Origin: Anaerolineales bacterium
GTDB lineage: Bacteria > Chloroflexota > Anaerolineae > Anaerolineales > UBA6663
Reading direction: 5' to 3'
Length of the DNA: 7,427 nucleotides
Assembly: GCA_016789165.1 (NCBI GenBank)
Contig: JAEURL010000380.1
Location: 1-7,427 of the forward strand
The translations under genes were made by a program, and so were the position numbers. Positions 1 to 5,641 of the stretch are shown piece after piece (the stretch's first letter is position 1; each line of letters begins with the position of its first letter). The notes below the pieces were generated by a model. The model saw only the letters and a list, made by a program, of their open reading frames with translations, had not been told where the DNA came from and searched no databases.

Positions 1-1355
1 AGTTCGGCCTCGGACAGGGAGAGCAGCCAGTGCAGGAAGCCCAGCTCGCCGAAGGCCGCGGCTCGCCGGCCCAAACCTGGCAGCCGCCCGACAATGGTGA
101 GCGCGTCCAGGGCCTGCTGATAGCTGGTGTGGATCCAGGCCCAGCCGCGGCCGGCCTCGCCCAGGCCCAGGCGCAGGTGCGGCGCCACGCCCACCAGCTG
201 CTCGGCCGCCCGCCGGCCCTCGCCGGGCGCGCGCCGGTACTCCAGGATGCACACCCAGCGCCGGCCGAGGAAGCCGGCCAGCTTGTGCAGGCCCAGGCCG
301 GCCACCGCCCGCTGCAGGCCGGCTTGCAGGGCGCGGTCTTGGAGCGGCGCGCCCTCGGCGCTCTCCAGCACCAGCACCTGGTGCTCGCGCTCGCCGCTCA
401 GGCCGTAGCGCGCCAGGTTGCGCTGCATCAGGGCGTTCTCCTGAAAGGTCCCGTCCACCAATTGCGCCAGCAAGTCGCCCTGGAAGCGCGCCTCGGTCTC
501 CTCGATGGCCTGCCGGCGGACCAGGATCAGGGCGGCCACGGTGGCCGCGCTCTCCACGGTCTGCAGATCCAGGTCGTTGAGCGGCCGCTCGGCCTCGCGC
601 AGGGTCAGGTAGGCCAGCACCTCGCCAGCCACCACCACCGGCGCCACGATCCAGGCGCGGGCCTCCGGGTCGTCGGGCGGGGCCGGCACCCGGGTGGGCT
701 TCGGATTGGGGCGCAGGCTGGCCGGCAGGCCGGCGGCCGGGTAGCGGCCGAGCGAATAGGGCAGCTGGTGCGGATGGGCCGCCGCCGGCCCGGCGGTGTA
801 GGCCAGGGTCTGGAACTCGGGGCTCTCCACCCGCACCGCGCAGGCCACCAGCTCGGCCAGGGCCTTGGCCAGATCCAGCAGGTCCCCGCCCTGCAGCACG
901 ACGTGCGTCAGGCGCAGGTGGGTGGTCATGGCCTGCCGGATGAGCGCGCCCTCACGGTCCACCAGCCGGCGCAGGATCACCTCGGTGACCTCGACGTAGT
1001 GGCACTCGAAGGGCACCTCGATCACGGGCAGGCCCAGCCGGTCGGCGGCCGCCAGCAAAGCCTCCGGCAGGCTGATCACCTCGCCCATGCGTGAGAAGAC
1101 CAGGCCGGCCAGGCCCAGGCCGTGCAGGGCCTCCACCAGCCCCGGCTGGCGCTCAAAGTCGGCGGCCAGGGTGCGGGCGTCGGTCAGCAGCAGCTCGCCG
1201 CCCTTCACCCAGCGGGCCACGTCCGGGATCTCGACGATGTGCACCCACTGGATCGGGCGCTCCAATCCAGCGGCGCCGGCCAGCAGGCACGCGGTTTGAA
1301 AGACCTCCAGTTGCAAGGCGTCGGCGACCGTGAAGGGGACGGGCAGCAGCGGCAT
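1..1355 (-). CDS. PucR/CdaR-type transcriptional regulator, 3' end cut by window edge
   Basis: Reading the minus strand from the ATG at 1355 gives 451 residues without a stop up to the left edge. Residues about 8-125 form a PucR N-terminal domain: R-P-I-Q-W-V-H-I-V-E-I-P-D, then W-V-K-G-G-E-L-L-L-T, then a stretch ending P-V-I-E-V-P-F. Residues about 150-270 look like a GAF-type sensor (I-V-A-P-V-V-V-A-G-E-V-L-A-Y-L-T-L). Residues about 290-420 look like the CdaR GGDEF-like region, followed by a G-E-L-G-F-L-H-W-L-L segment that usually precedes the C-terminal helix-turn-helix. That DNA-binding domain must lie beyond position 1. The start is supported by the family's N-terminal length, but no Shine-Dalgarno is visible. 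A TATAAT box sits 31 bases upstream, after the operon's terminator, so this gene has its own promoter. PucR-type proteins often regulate neighbouring catabolic genes; control of the adjacent operon is inferred. Confidence 0.9.
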   Translation of the reverse strand, partial: MPLLPVPFTVADALQLEVFQTACLLAGAAGLERPIQWVHIVEIPDVARWVKGGELLLTDARTLAADFERQPGLVEALHGLGLAGLVFSRMGEVISLPEALLAAADRLGLPVIEVPFECHYVEVTEVILRRLVDREGALIRQAMTTHLRLTHVVLQGGDLLDLAKALAELVACAVRVESPEFQTLAYTAGPAAAHPHQLPYSLGRYPAAGLPASLRPNPKPTRVPAPPDDPEARAWIVAPVVVAGEVLAYLTLREAERPLNDLDLQTVESAATVAALILVRRQAIEETEARFQGDLLAQLVDGTFQENALMQRNLARYGLSGEREHQVLVLESAEGAPLQDRALQAGLQRAVAGLGLHKLAGFLGRRWVCILEYRRAPGEGRRAAEQLVGVAPHLRLGLGEAGRGWAWIHTSYQQALDALTIVGRLPGLGRRAAAFGELGFLHWLLSLSEAE

Positions 1356-1386
1356 GGGCTGGGGCGCCGGGGGCCGGCGTGCGCCG

Positions 1387-1392
1387 ATTATA
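1387..1392 (-). promoter_or_regulatory. Consensus -10 box (TATAAT) upstream of the regulator gene
   Basis: An exact TATAAT stands 31 bases before the regulator ATG and 9 bases after the terminator T-run, in otherwise G-C-rich DNA. The position where a -35 box would fall (about 1410-1416) lies inside the terminator stem and has only a weak GACAGG-like match, so the promoter may need an activator. The leader would be about 25 bases long. Confidence 0.6.
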
Positions 1393-1401
1393 CGGGAGAA
1401 C

Positions 1402-1434
1402 AAAAAAGGACCTGTCGGGCGCGCCGACAGGTCC
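1402..1434 (-). terminator. Intrinsic (Rho-independent) terminator of the catabolic operon
   Basis: A perfect 11-bp stem (arms 1408-1418 and 1424-1434) with a five-base loop is followed on the minus strand by six T residues (1407-1402). It begins 18 bases after the dehydrogenase stop. This is the only textbook intrinsic terminator in the window and marks the end of the SDR-to-dehydrogenase transcription unit. Confidence 0.93.
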
Positions 1435-1452
1435 AGACGGTCAGCCAGCAGG

Positions 1453-2736
1453 TTAGTCTGTGCCCGGCGCCAGGTCGTTGATGCGGATGGCGGCGGCGTG
1501 GCGATGGGCGTCCATGCCCTCGTAGGTGGCCTGGGCGGCGGCATAGCGCGCCAGCTTGATGGAGGCCGGCGTGTCCACCTCCATGTGGGTGATGATCTTC
1601 AGGAACATGCCCACCCACAGCCCGCCCGTGTACTGGGCGGCCGCGCCGGTGGGCAGGATGTGGTTGGGGCCGGCGATCTTGTCGGCGTAGACCTCGGGCG
1701 TGTTCTCGCCCAGGAAGAGCGAGCCGTAGTTGTGCAGGGTGGCCAGCACCGCGCGCGGGTCGCGGGCGTGGATCTCCAGGTGTTCGGGCGCGTACTCGTC
1801 CGAGTAGCGGGCGGCGTCCGCCAGGTTGTCCACCACCACCACGCGCCCGTGGTCCTGCCACGAAGCGCGGGCCACGGCCTCGGTGGTGCGCTCCTTGAGC
1901 TGCTTCTCAATTTCAGTCAGCGTGGCCCGGGCCAGCTGCTCGGAGGTGGTCACCAGACAGCCGCGCGCGCTGGGGTCGTGCTCGCACTGCGCCAGCAGGT
2001 CGGCGGCCACGTAGTCGGCGCGGGCGCTGTCGTCGGCCAGCACCAGGCACTCGCTCGGGCCGGCCAGGAAATCGATGCCCACCTCGCCGAAGATCTGGCG
2101 TTTGGCTTCGGCCACGTACTTGTTGCCCGGCCCCACCACCATGTTGACCCGGCCGATGGTCTCGGTGCCGAAGGCCATCGCGCCGATGGCCTGCACCCCG
2201 CCCAGGCAGTAGATCTCGTCCACGCCCATCTTGTAGAGCGTGTAGAGCACGCCGGGGCTGATGGCGCCGCTGCGGCCCGGCGAGCTGCAAGCGATGATGC
2301 GCTTCACGCCGGCGACCTTGGCCGGCATGACGGCCATCACGCCCGTGGTCAGGCACGGATAGCGGCCGGCCGGCAGGTAACAGCCCACGGATTCCACCGG
2401 CACCACGCGGTGGCCCATGCGCATACCGGGCTTCAGCTCGGTCTCGAAGGCCGTCAGGTGGTCCTTCTGCGCCTGGGCGAAGGCGCCCACCTGCTCGATG
2501 GCGAAGTCCAGCTCCTCCACCACGGCCGGCGGCAGCTCGTCCTTGGCCTTGGCCGCCTCTTCCATCGGGATCCGGAAGGCCGGCGGCTCGTAGTTGTCAA
2601 ACTTCTTGGAGTAGTAGCGCAGGGCGGAGTCGCCCTCGCTCTTCACCCGCCCCAGGATCTCACGGACGGTCTCCTGCAGCTGGCGGGTATCTTCCGCCGT
2701 AACCGGCTTTTCGGCCTTAAGCTCGCGGTAGTACAT
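1453..2736 (-). CDS. Histidinol dehydrogenase-family oxidoreductase, probably HpsN-like and not histidine-biosynthetic
   Basis: A 427-residue member of the histidinol dehydrogenase (HisD) family, Zn-dependent NAD enzymes that oxidise an alcohol through an aldehyde to an acid. All functional positions of E. coli HisD are matched with the right spacing: Zn ligands Gln250, His253 (A-Q-C-E-H-D-P), Asp352 and His411, and catalytic Glu318-His319 (A-P-E-H-L-E), His359 (P-N-H-I-L-P-T) and Glu406. After P-N-H-I-L-P-T the chain reads Y-T-G-G-L-W-V-G-M-F-L-K, where histidine-pathway HisD normally has an F-S-S-G-L-S-V-Y-D-F-L-K type segment. I recall the Y-T-G-G-L-W-V-G form from non-histidine paralogues such as sulfopropanediol 3-dehydrogenase (HpsN). 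No other his gene is nearby, which supports a catabolic role. Last gene of the operon, 42 bases after the hydrolase and 19 bases before the terminator stem. Family certain; subfamily likely; substrate unproven. Confidence 0.88.
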   Translation of the reverse strand: MYYRELKAEKPVTAEDTRQLQETVREILGRVKSEGDSALRYYSKKFDNYEPPAFRIPMEEAAKAKDELPPAVVEELDFAIEQVGAFAQAQKDHLTAFETELKPGMRMGHRVVPVESVGCYLPAGRYPCLTTGVMAVMPAKVAGVKRIIACSSPGRSGAISPGVLYTLYKMGVDEIYCLGGVQAIGAMAFGTETIGRVNMVVGPGNKYVAEAKRQIFGEVGIDFLAGPSECLVLADDSARADYVAADLLAQCEHDPSARGCLVTTSEQLARATLTEIEKQLKERTTEAVARASWQDHGRVVVVDNLADAARYSDEYAPEHLEIHARDPRAVLATLHNYGSLFLGENTPEVYADKIAGPNHILPTGAAAQYTGGLWVGMFLKIITHMEVDTPASIKLARYAAAQATYEGMDAHRHAAAIRINDLAPGTD

Positions 2737-2742
2737 GGGCAA

Positions 2743-2747
2743 CTCCT
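2743..2747 (-). promoter_or_regulatory. Shine-Dalgarno AGGAG deciding the dehydrogenase start
   Basis: AGGAG (within GAGAGGAG, 2750-2743) stands six bases before the ATG at 2736. The in-frame TTG at 2742 directly abuts it with no spacer, so the ATG is the better start. Confidence 0.85.
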
Positions 2748-2767
2748 CTCAGAATAGAAAACCGGGA

Positions 2768-2790
2768 CGCCGGCCGGGCTACGGCCGGCG
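2768..2790 (-). other. Hairpin spanning the hydrolase stop codon, weak T-run after it
   Basis: Perfect 9-bp G-C-rich arms (2768-2776 and 2782-2790) enclose a five-base loop that includes the TAG stop of the hydrolase gene. A short TTTT follows on the minus strand (2761-2758), but seven bases separate it from the stem, which is too far for an efficient intrinsic terminator. It could reduce, not stop, transcription into the dehydrogenase gene, or protect the upstream mRNA. Confidence 0.5.
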
Positions 2791-3684
2791 CAGATGGGTG
2801 TGGATGGCCAGCGGGCCCAGGCGTTTGAACCCCTCGCCCTGCGCCACGCCCTGTTGATAGATCGGGAACTGCCGGCCGCTGTCGCGCAGCTGCTTGAGGC
2901 TTTGCGTCAGGCCCAGCGTGCCGAACTCGCGCGTGCGCGTCACGTGATCCAGGTCCAGCAGTTCGGTCAGCAGCGCGGCGTGGTCGCCGGCCTGCTGCAG
3001 CACGCGTCCGTCCGGATCCACGATCAGCGACCGGCCGCCGCCCAGCGGGCTGAGGCCGTTGACGCCCACAAAATAACATTGGTTACAGATGGCCGTGGCC
3101 TGGCTGACCACCAGCTCCAGGGTCCGGTCGGAGGTGGGCGTCAGCGTGGGCTGGAGGATGACCTCGGCGCCCAGCCAGGTGAGCGTGCGCGCCACCTCCG
3201 GAAACCACTGGTCGTAGCAGATGCACAGCCCGAAGCGGCCCACGTCCGGGATGTCAAAGACGCAGAACTCGTCGCCGGCCGTCGTCTCGGCTTCGTAGGG
3301 CAGCCACGGGAAGAGCTTGCGGTAACGGGCCACGATCTCGCCGGCCGGCGAAATGACCAGGGCCGTGTTGTAGACCCGGTCGCCGGCTGCTTCGTACAGG
3401 GAGCCCGGCACCAGCCACTTGCCCCACCGGCGGGCGATGGCGCCCAGCTCGTCGGTAAGCGGGCCGGGGATGGGCTGGATGGTCCGGCGCCAGGCCTCGG
3501 GCGGGTCAGGCGGCTGAAAGGGCACCGCGCCGGAGGCGGCCAGCTCGGGAAAGATCAGCAGCTGCACCCACGGGAAGCCGCGTGCCACCTCGGCCACCAC
3601 GGCGCCAATCTGGGCGACGCTGGCCGGCGCGTCCCAGGCCACAGACTGCATCTGCACGGCCGCGATCCCGAATAAGCGCGCCAT
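2779..3684 (-). CDS. Carbon-nitrogen hydrolase (nitrilase superfamily, amidase-like)
   Basis: A 301-residue nitrilase-superfamily enzyme, cytosolic, hydrolysing a C-N bond in an amide, carbamoyl group or nitrile. The Glu-Lys-Cys triad is visible: Glu47 in I-F-P-E-L-A, Lys123 in Y-R-K-L-F-P-W, and Cys156 in C-I-C-Y-D-Q-W-F-P-E. The R-K-x-F-P-W-x-P-Y-E context and the C-terminal G-L-T-Q-S-L-K-Q-L-R-D-S resemble an amidase-like branch near the aliphatic amidases, not true nitrilases. No signal peptide is evident. Start ATG at 3684 has only a weak GAGAG-type site. The 48 bases before it hold no clear promoter or hairpin, so read-through from the transaldolase gene is likely. Its place in a sugar operon is odd: it may release ammonia from an amide form of the substrate, or repair an amidated side product. 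Family call firm, substrate unknown. Confidence 0.92.
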   Translation of the reverse strand: MARLFGIAAVQMQSVAWDAPASVAQIGAVVAEVARGFPWVQLLIFPELAASGAVPFQPPDPPEAWRRTIQPIPGPLTDELGAIARRWGKWLVPGSLYEAAGDRVYNTALVISPAGEIVARYRKLFPWLPYEAETTAGDEFCVFDIPDVGRFGLCICYDQWFPEVARTLTWLGAEVILQPTLTPTSDRTLELVVSQATAICNQCYFVGVNGLSPLGGGRSLIVDPDGRVLQQAGDHAALLTELLDLDHVTRTREFGTLGLTQSLKQLRDSGRQFPIYQQGVAQGEGFKRLGPLAIHTHLRRP

Positions 3685-3732
3685 AGGCGTTCTCTCAACC
3701 TTGATCTGGAAAGGGCGGCCAGAGGCGCCGGC

Positions 3733-4785
3733 TCAGGCCAGCACCCGCCGGCGCTCGTCGGCCACCGCCAGCACCTTTTTCCAGCTCTTGATGAAGCTGC
3801 TGCGGAAGAGCTGAACCGGGCCAAAGCTCTCAAACTCGGCGGGGCTCAGGCCGTCGTCCAGGTAGCCGCGCCGGAAGTCCGGCAGCTTCTCCAGCAGTTC
3901 GTCGATCACGCGCTGCGGCACCGGGTTGAAGAGGCGCTCCACCACCGGCGGGTCCTGGGCCAGCAGCTTGTCGGCCGTGCCCTCCCAGTTGATGGTGATG
4001 TACATCCGGCCGCCCACCAGTTCGGTGAAGTGGTGCAGGCCGCGCGAGCCGCCGCTGACGAAGTGGCAGCGGTAGCCGCGCGCCTCCATCACGGCGTAGA
4101 CCTTGCGCGCCGCCGCCAGGCCGGCCTGGAAGAGCACGTCGGGCGCGATATCGATCTGGTTGTCGGCCGCGTACTTCTGCAGGAAGTCGTCGTAGATGCC
4201 GGCGATGTGCGACATGAACAGCACCGGCGCCCGGCCGGACTGCCGCGCCACCCGCTCGTACGTCTCGCACAGGGCGATCAGCTGGCTGACGGCGAAGATC
4301 TCGGTGGCGTTGATCGGCACGTCCTGGGCGATCAGGGCCTCCATCGCCTTAAGCCCGACCGTGGTGGCCGGGATTTTGCAGGCGATGTTGGGGGCCACGC
4401 GCCGGTTGGCCAGCGACTCCTCGATCAGCTGCTCCGGGTCCTCCTCGTCAATCGGGTCGCCCTGGATGCTGACGTAGCCGGACGGGCCGCCGGCCTGGGC
4501 CAGCTGCGGCTCGAATTTGGCGGCGATAGGCTTGACCAGCTTCTGCTGGAAGCGGATGGCGGCCTGGTGGGCGTTGGCGGTCTCGCCCACGGCCTCGTCC
4601 AGCAGCGCCAGCGCGTACGGCCCCTCGGTGGGGTGATCCAGCATTTTCTGCGAGTAGGACGGATTGCTGGTGCAGCCCACCGCCCCCTCGGCGATGGCCC
4701 AATCGGCCTGCTCCCGGGTGGGGTTGTTGATCCACAGCCGGGTGGGCGTCAGCTGGGCGACACGGTGAAAATAGCGCGCTTTCAT
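3733..4785 (-). CDS. Divergent transaldolase-family protein
   Basis: A 350-residue TIM-barrel protein of the transaldolase family, class I (Schiff-base) enzymes that transfer or release a dihydroxyacetone unit. Recognisable marks are L-W-I-N-N at the N-terminus, C-T-S-N-P-S (Asn41), the lysine K137 in A-C-K-I-P-A that should form the Schiff base, N-x-T (Asn159, Thr161) in I-N-A-T-E-I-F, Ser192 in M-S-H-I-A-G, and S-G-G-S-R-G carrying Arg248. Compared with E. coli TalB as I recall it, Asp17 is Asn20, Glu96 is Gln108, Phe178 is Ile194 and phosphate-binding Arg181 is Ile197. The Glu-to-Gln change is also seen in fructose-6-phosphate aldolase (FSA), although this protein has the full transaldolase length. 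The gene starts 17 bases after the aldolase and ends 48 bases before the hydrolase. It probably acts on a ketose made by the upstream isomerase, perhaps without a phosphate. The fold is secure; activity and substrate are inferred. Confidence 0.88.
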   Translation of the reverse strand: MKARYFHRVAQLTPTRLWINNPTREQADWAIAEGAVGCTSNPSYSQKMLDHPTEGPYALALLDEAVGETANAHQAAIRFQQKLVKPIAAKFEPQLAQAGGPSGYVSIQGDPIDEEDPEQLIEESLANRRVAPNIACKIPATTVGLKAMEALIAQDVPINATEIFAVSQLIALCETYERVARQSGRAPVLFMSHIAGIYDDFLQKYAADNQIDIAPDVLFQAGLAAARKVYAVMEARGYRCHFVSGGSRGLHHFTELVGGRMYITINWEGTADKLLAQDPPVVERLFNPVPQRVIDELLEKLPDFRRGYLDDGLSPAEFESFGPVQLFRSSFIKSWKKVLAVADERRRVLA

Positions 4786-4791
4786 CACTGT

Positions 4792-4798
4792 CCTCCTT
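4792..4798 (-). promoter_or_regulatory. Shine-Dalgarno AAGGAGG deciding the transaldolase start
   Basis: A near-perfect AAGGAGG lies six bases before the ATG at 4785. It selects that ATG over the in-frame TTG at 4806, which lies upstream of the site and overlaps the aldolase stop codon. Confidence 0.85.
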
Positions 4799-4802
4799 GC
4801 TG

Positions 4803-5582
4803 TCAACCGTTGGGGTAAGCGGCCCGGAACTTGGCGACCGCTTCAGCGGCCAGTTTGGCCAGGGAGACGCCGTCGGCCATGACCGTCAGCAGCTGGTAGC
4901 CCTTATCGAACAGGGCCTGGGCCTGCTCCCAGGAATTGGCCACGGTGGCCAGCGCCTTGCCGGAGCCCAGCACGCGCGCCTCGATCGAGGCGATGGCGGC
5001 CTTGACCTCCGGCTGGCTCGGGTCGGCGAAGTGGCCCATCGAGGTGGCCAGGTCCATCGGGCCGATGAAGATGCCGTCCAGGCCGTCCACCTTGAGGATC
5101 GCCTCCAGGTTGGCCACGGCCTCCGGCGTTTCGACCGCGACCATGACGAAGATCTCGGCGTTGGCGTGGTCGAGGTAGGCGCGGATGTTCTGGCCGTAGC
5201 CGGCGGCCCGCGGGCTGCCGGCGATGCCGCGCACGCCCTGCGGCGGATAGCGGCAGGCGCGCACGGCGGCGGCGGCCTCGGCGGCCGTGTTGACGTACGG
5301 CACCAGCACGCCCGACACGCCGGCGTCCAGGATGCGCTTGAGGCTGACGAAGTCATTCCAGGGCGCGCGCACCAGCGGCGTCACGCCCGAGCCGTTCAGG
5401 GCCTGGAGCTGGCTGATCAGAAGGGCGATGTCGCCGGGGCCGTGCTCCAGGTCGATCAGCAGCCAATCAAAGCCCGCCCGGCCCATGATCTCGGCCGTGT
5501 ACGGGCTGGCGATCTGCAGCCAGGCGCCGACGGTGCGCCGGCCGGCCTGGAGCTGATGTTTCAAGGGGTTGGTAAAAGCCAT
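4803..5582 (-). CDS. HpcH/HpaI-family class II pyruvate aldolase
   Basis: A 259-residue metal-dependent aldolase of the family that includes HpaI, GarL and RhmA (YfaU), which split 2-keto-3-deoxy acids into pyruvate (or a related oxoacid) and an aldehyde. Known HpaI active-site residues all line up with a constant offset of two: catalytic His47 in D-L-E-H-G-P, pyruvate-binding Arg72 in L-V-R-A-P-W, and metal ligands Glu151 in A-V-E-T-P-E and Asp177 in I-G-P-M-D-L. Also present is the R-G-I-A-G-S-P-R-A loop. Length matches the family (about 250-270). The ATG at 5582 has an AAGGA ribosome-binding site. The gene starts 59 bases after the isomerase and ends 17 bases before the transaldolase. It gives the operon a pyruvate-forming step, which implies a 2-keto-3-deoxy-sugar acid intermediate, or use in the condensation direction. 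The family is certain; the specific substrate (rhamnonate, glucarate, heptanedioate type) is not. Confidence 0.94.
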   Translation of the reverse strand: MAFTNPLKHQLQAGRRTVGAWLQIASPYTAEIMGRAGFDWLLIDLEHGPGDIALLISQLQALNGSGVTPLVRAPWNDFVSLKRILDAGVSGVLVPYVNTAAEAAAAVRACRYPPQGVRGIAGSPRAAGYGQNIRAYLDHANAEIFVMVAVETPEAVANLEAILKVDGLDGIFIGPMDLATSMGHFADPSQPEVKAAIASIEARVLGSGKALATVANSWEQAQALFDKGYQLLTVMADGVSLAKLAAEAVAKFRAAYPNG

Positions 5583-5586
5583 GCGG

Positions 5587-5591
5587 TCCTT
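5587..5591 (-). promoter_or_regulatory. Shine-Dalgarno AAGGA deciding the aldolase start
   Basis: AAGGA lies four bases before the ATG at 5582. This, together with family length, favours the ATG at 5582 over the TTG at 5645 that would overlap the isomerase stop and add 21 non-family residues. Confidence 0.7.
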
Positions 5592-5598
5592 GCCTGAC

Positions 5599-5633
5599 GC
5601 GAGGCGGGTCGGCCGGACGCCGGCCCGCCTCGC
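5599..5633 (-). other. Strong intercistronic hairpin between isomerase and aldolase genes
   Basis: A perfect 10-bp inverted repeat (arms 5599-5608 and 5624-5633) continues past one mismatch into four more G-C pairs around a five-base loop. It fills most of the 59-base gap and ends 7 bases before the aldolase Shine-Dalgarno. No T-run follows on the minus strand, so it is unlikely to be an intrinsic terminator. An mRNA-processing or stability element is possible; an operator for a dimeric regulator is an alternative. Confidence 0.6.
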
Positions 5634-5641
5634 GGCGGTGG

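Noticed and set aside
30..1094. 354-codon open frame on the + strand near the left edge
   Set aside because: The minus strand of the same region gives an uninterrupted PucR/CdaR-type regulator with clear motifs; the + frame is repetitive Gln/Ala/Gly sequence.
1453..2736. Calling this gene hisD (histidine biosynthesis)
   Set aside because: The catalytic residues would allow it, but the C-terminal signature and the lack of any other histidine gene make a catabolic paralogue more likely.
1330..2757. 475-codon open frame on the + strand opposite the HisD-family gene
   Set aside because: The translation is low-complexity (many G, H, V, L, A, R) with no family motif, and the opposite strand encodes a protein with complete catalytic residues. 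Long antisense frames are expected in DNA with such GC-rich third positions.
2794..3675. 293-codon open frame on the + strand opposite the C-N hydrolase gene
   Set aside because: No motif is visible and it mirrors the real gene almost end to end.
5599..5633. Intrinsic terminator after the isomerase gene
   Set aside because: The stem is strong but no T-run follows on the transcribed strand, and the next gene is close with its own ribosome-binding site.
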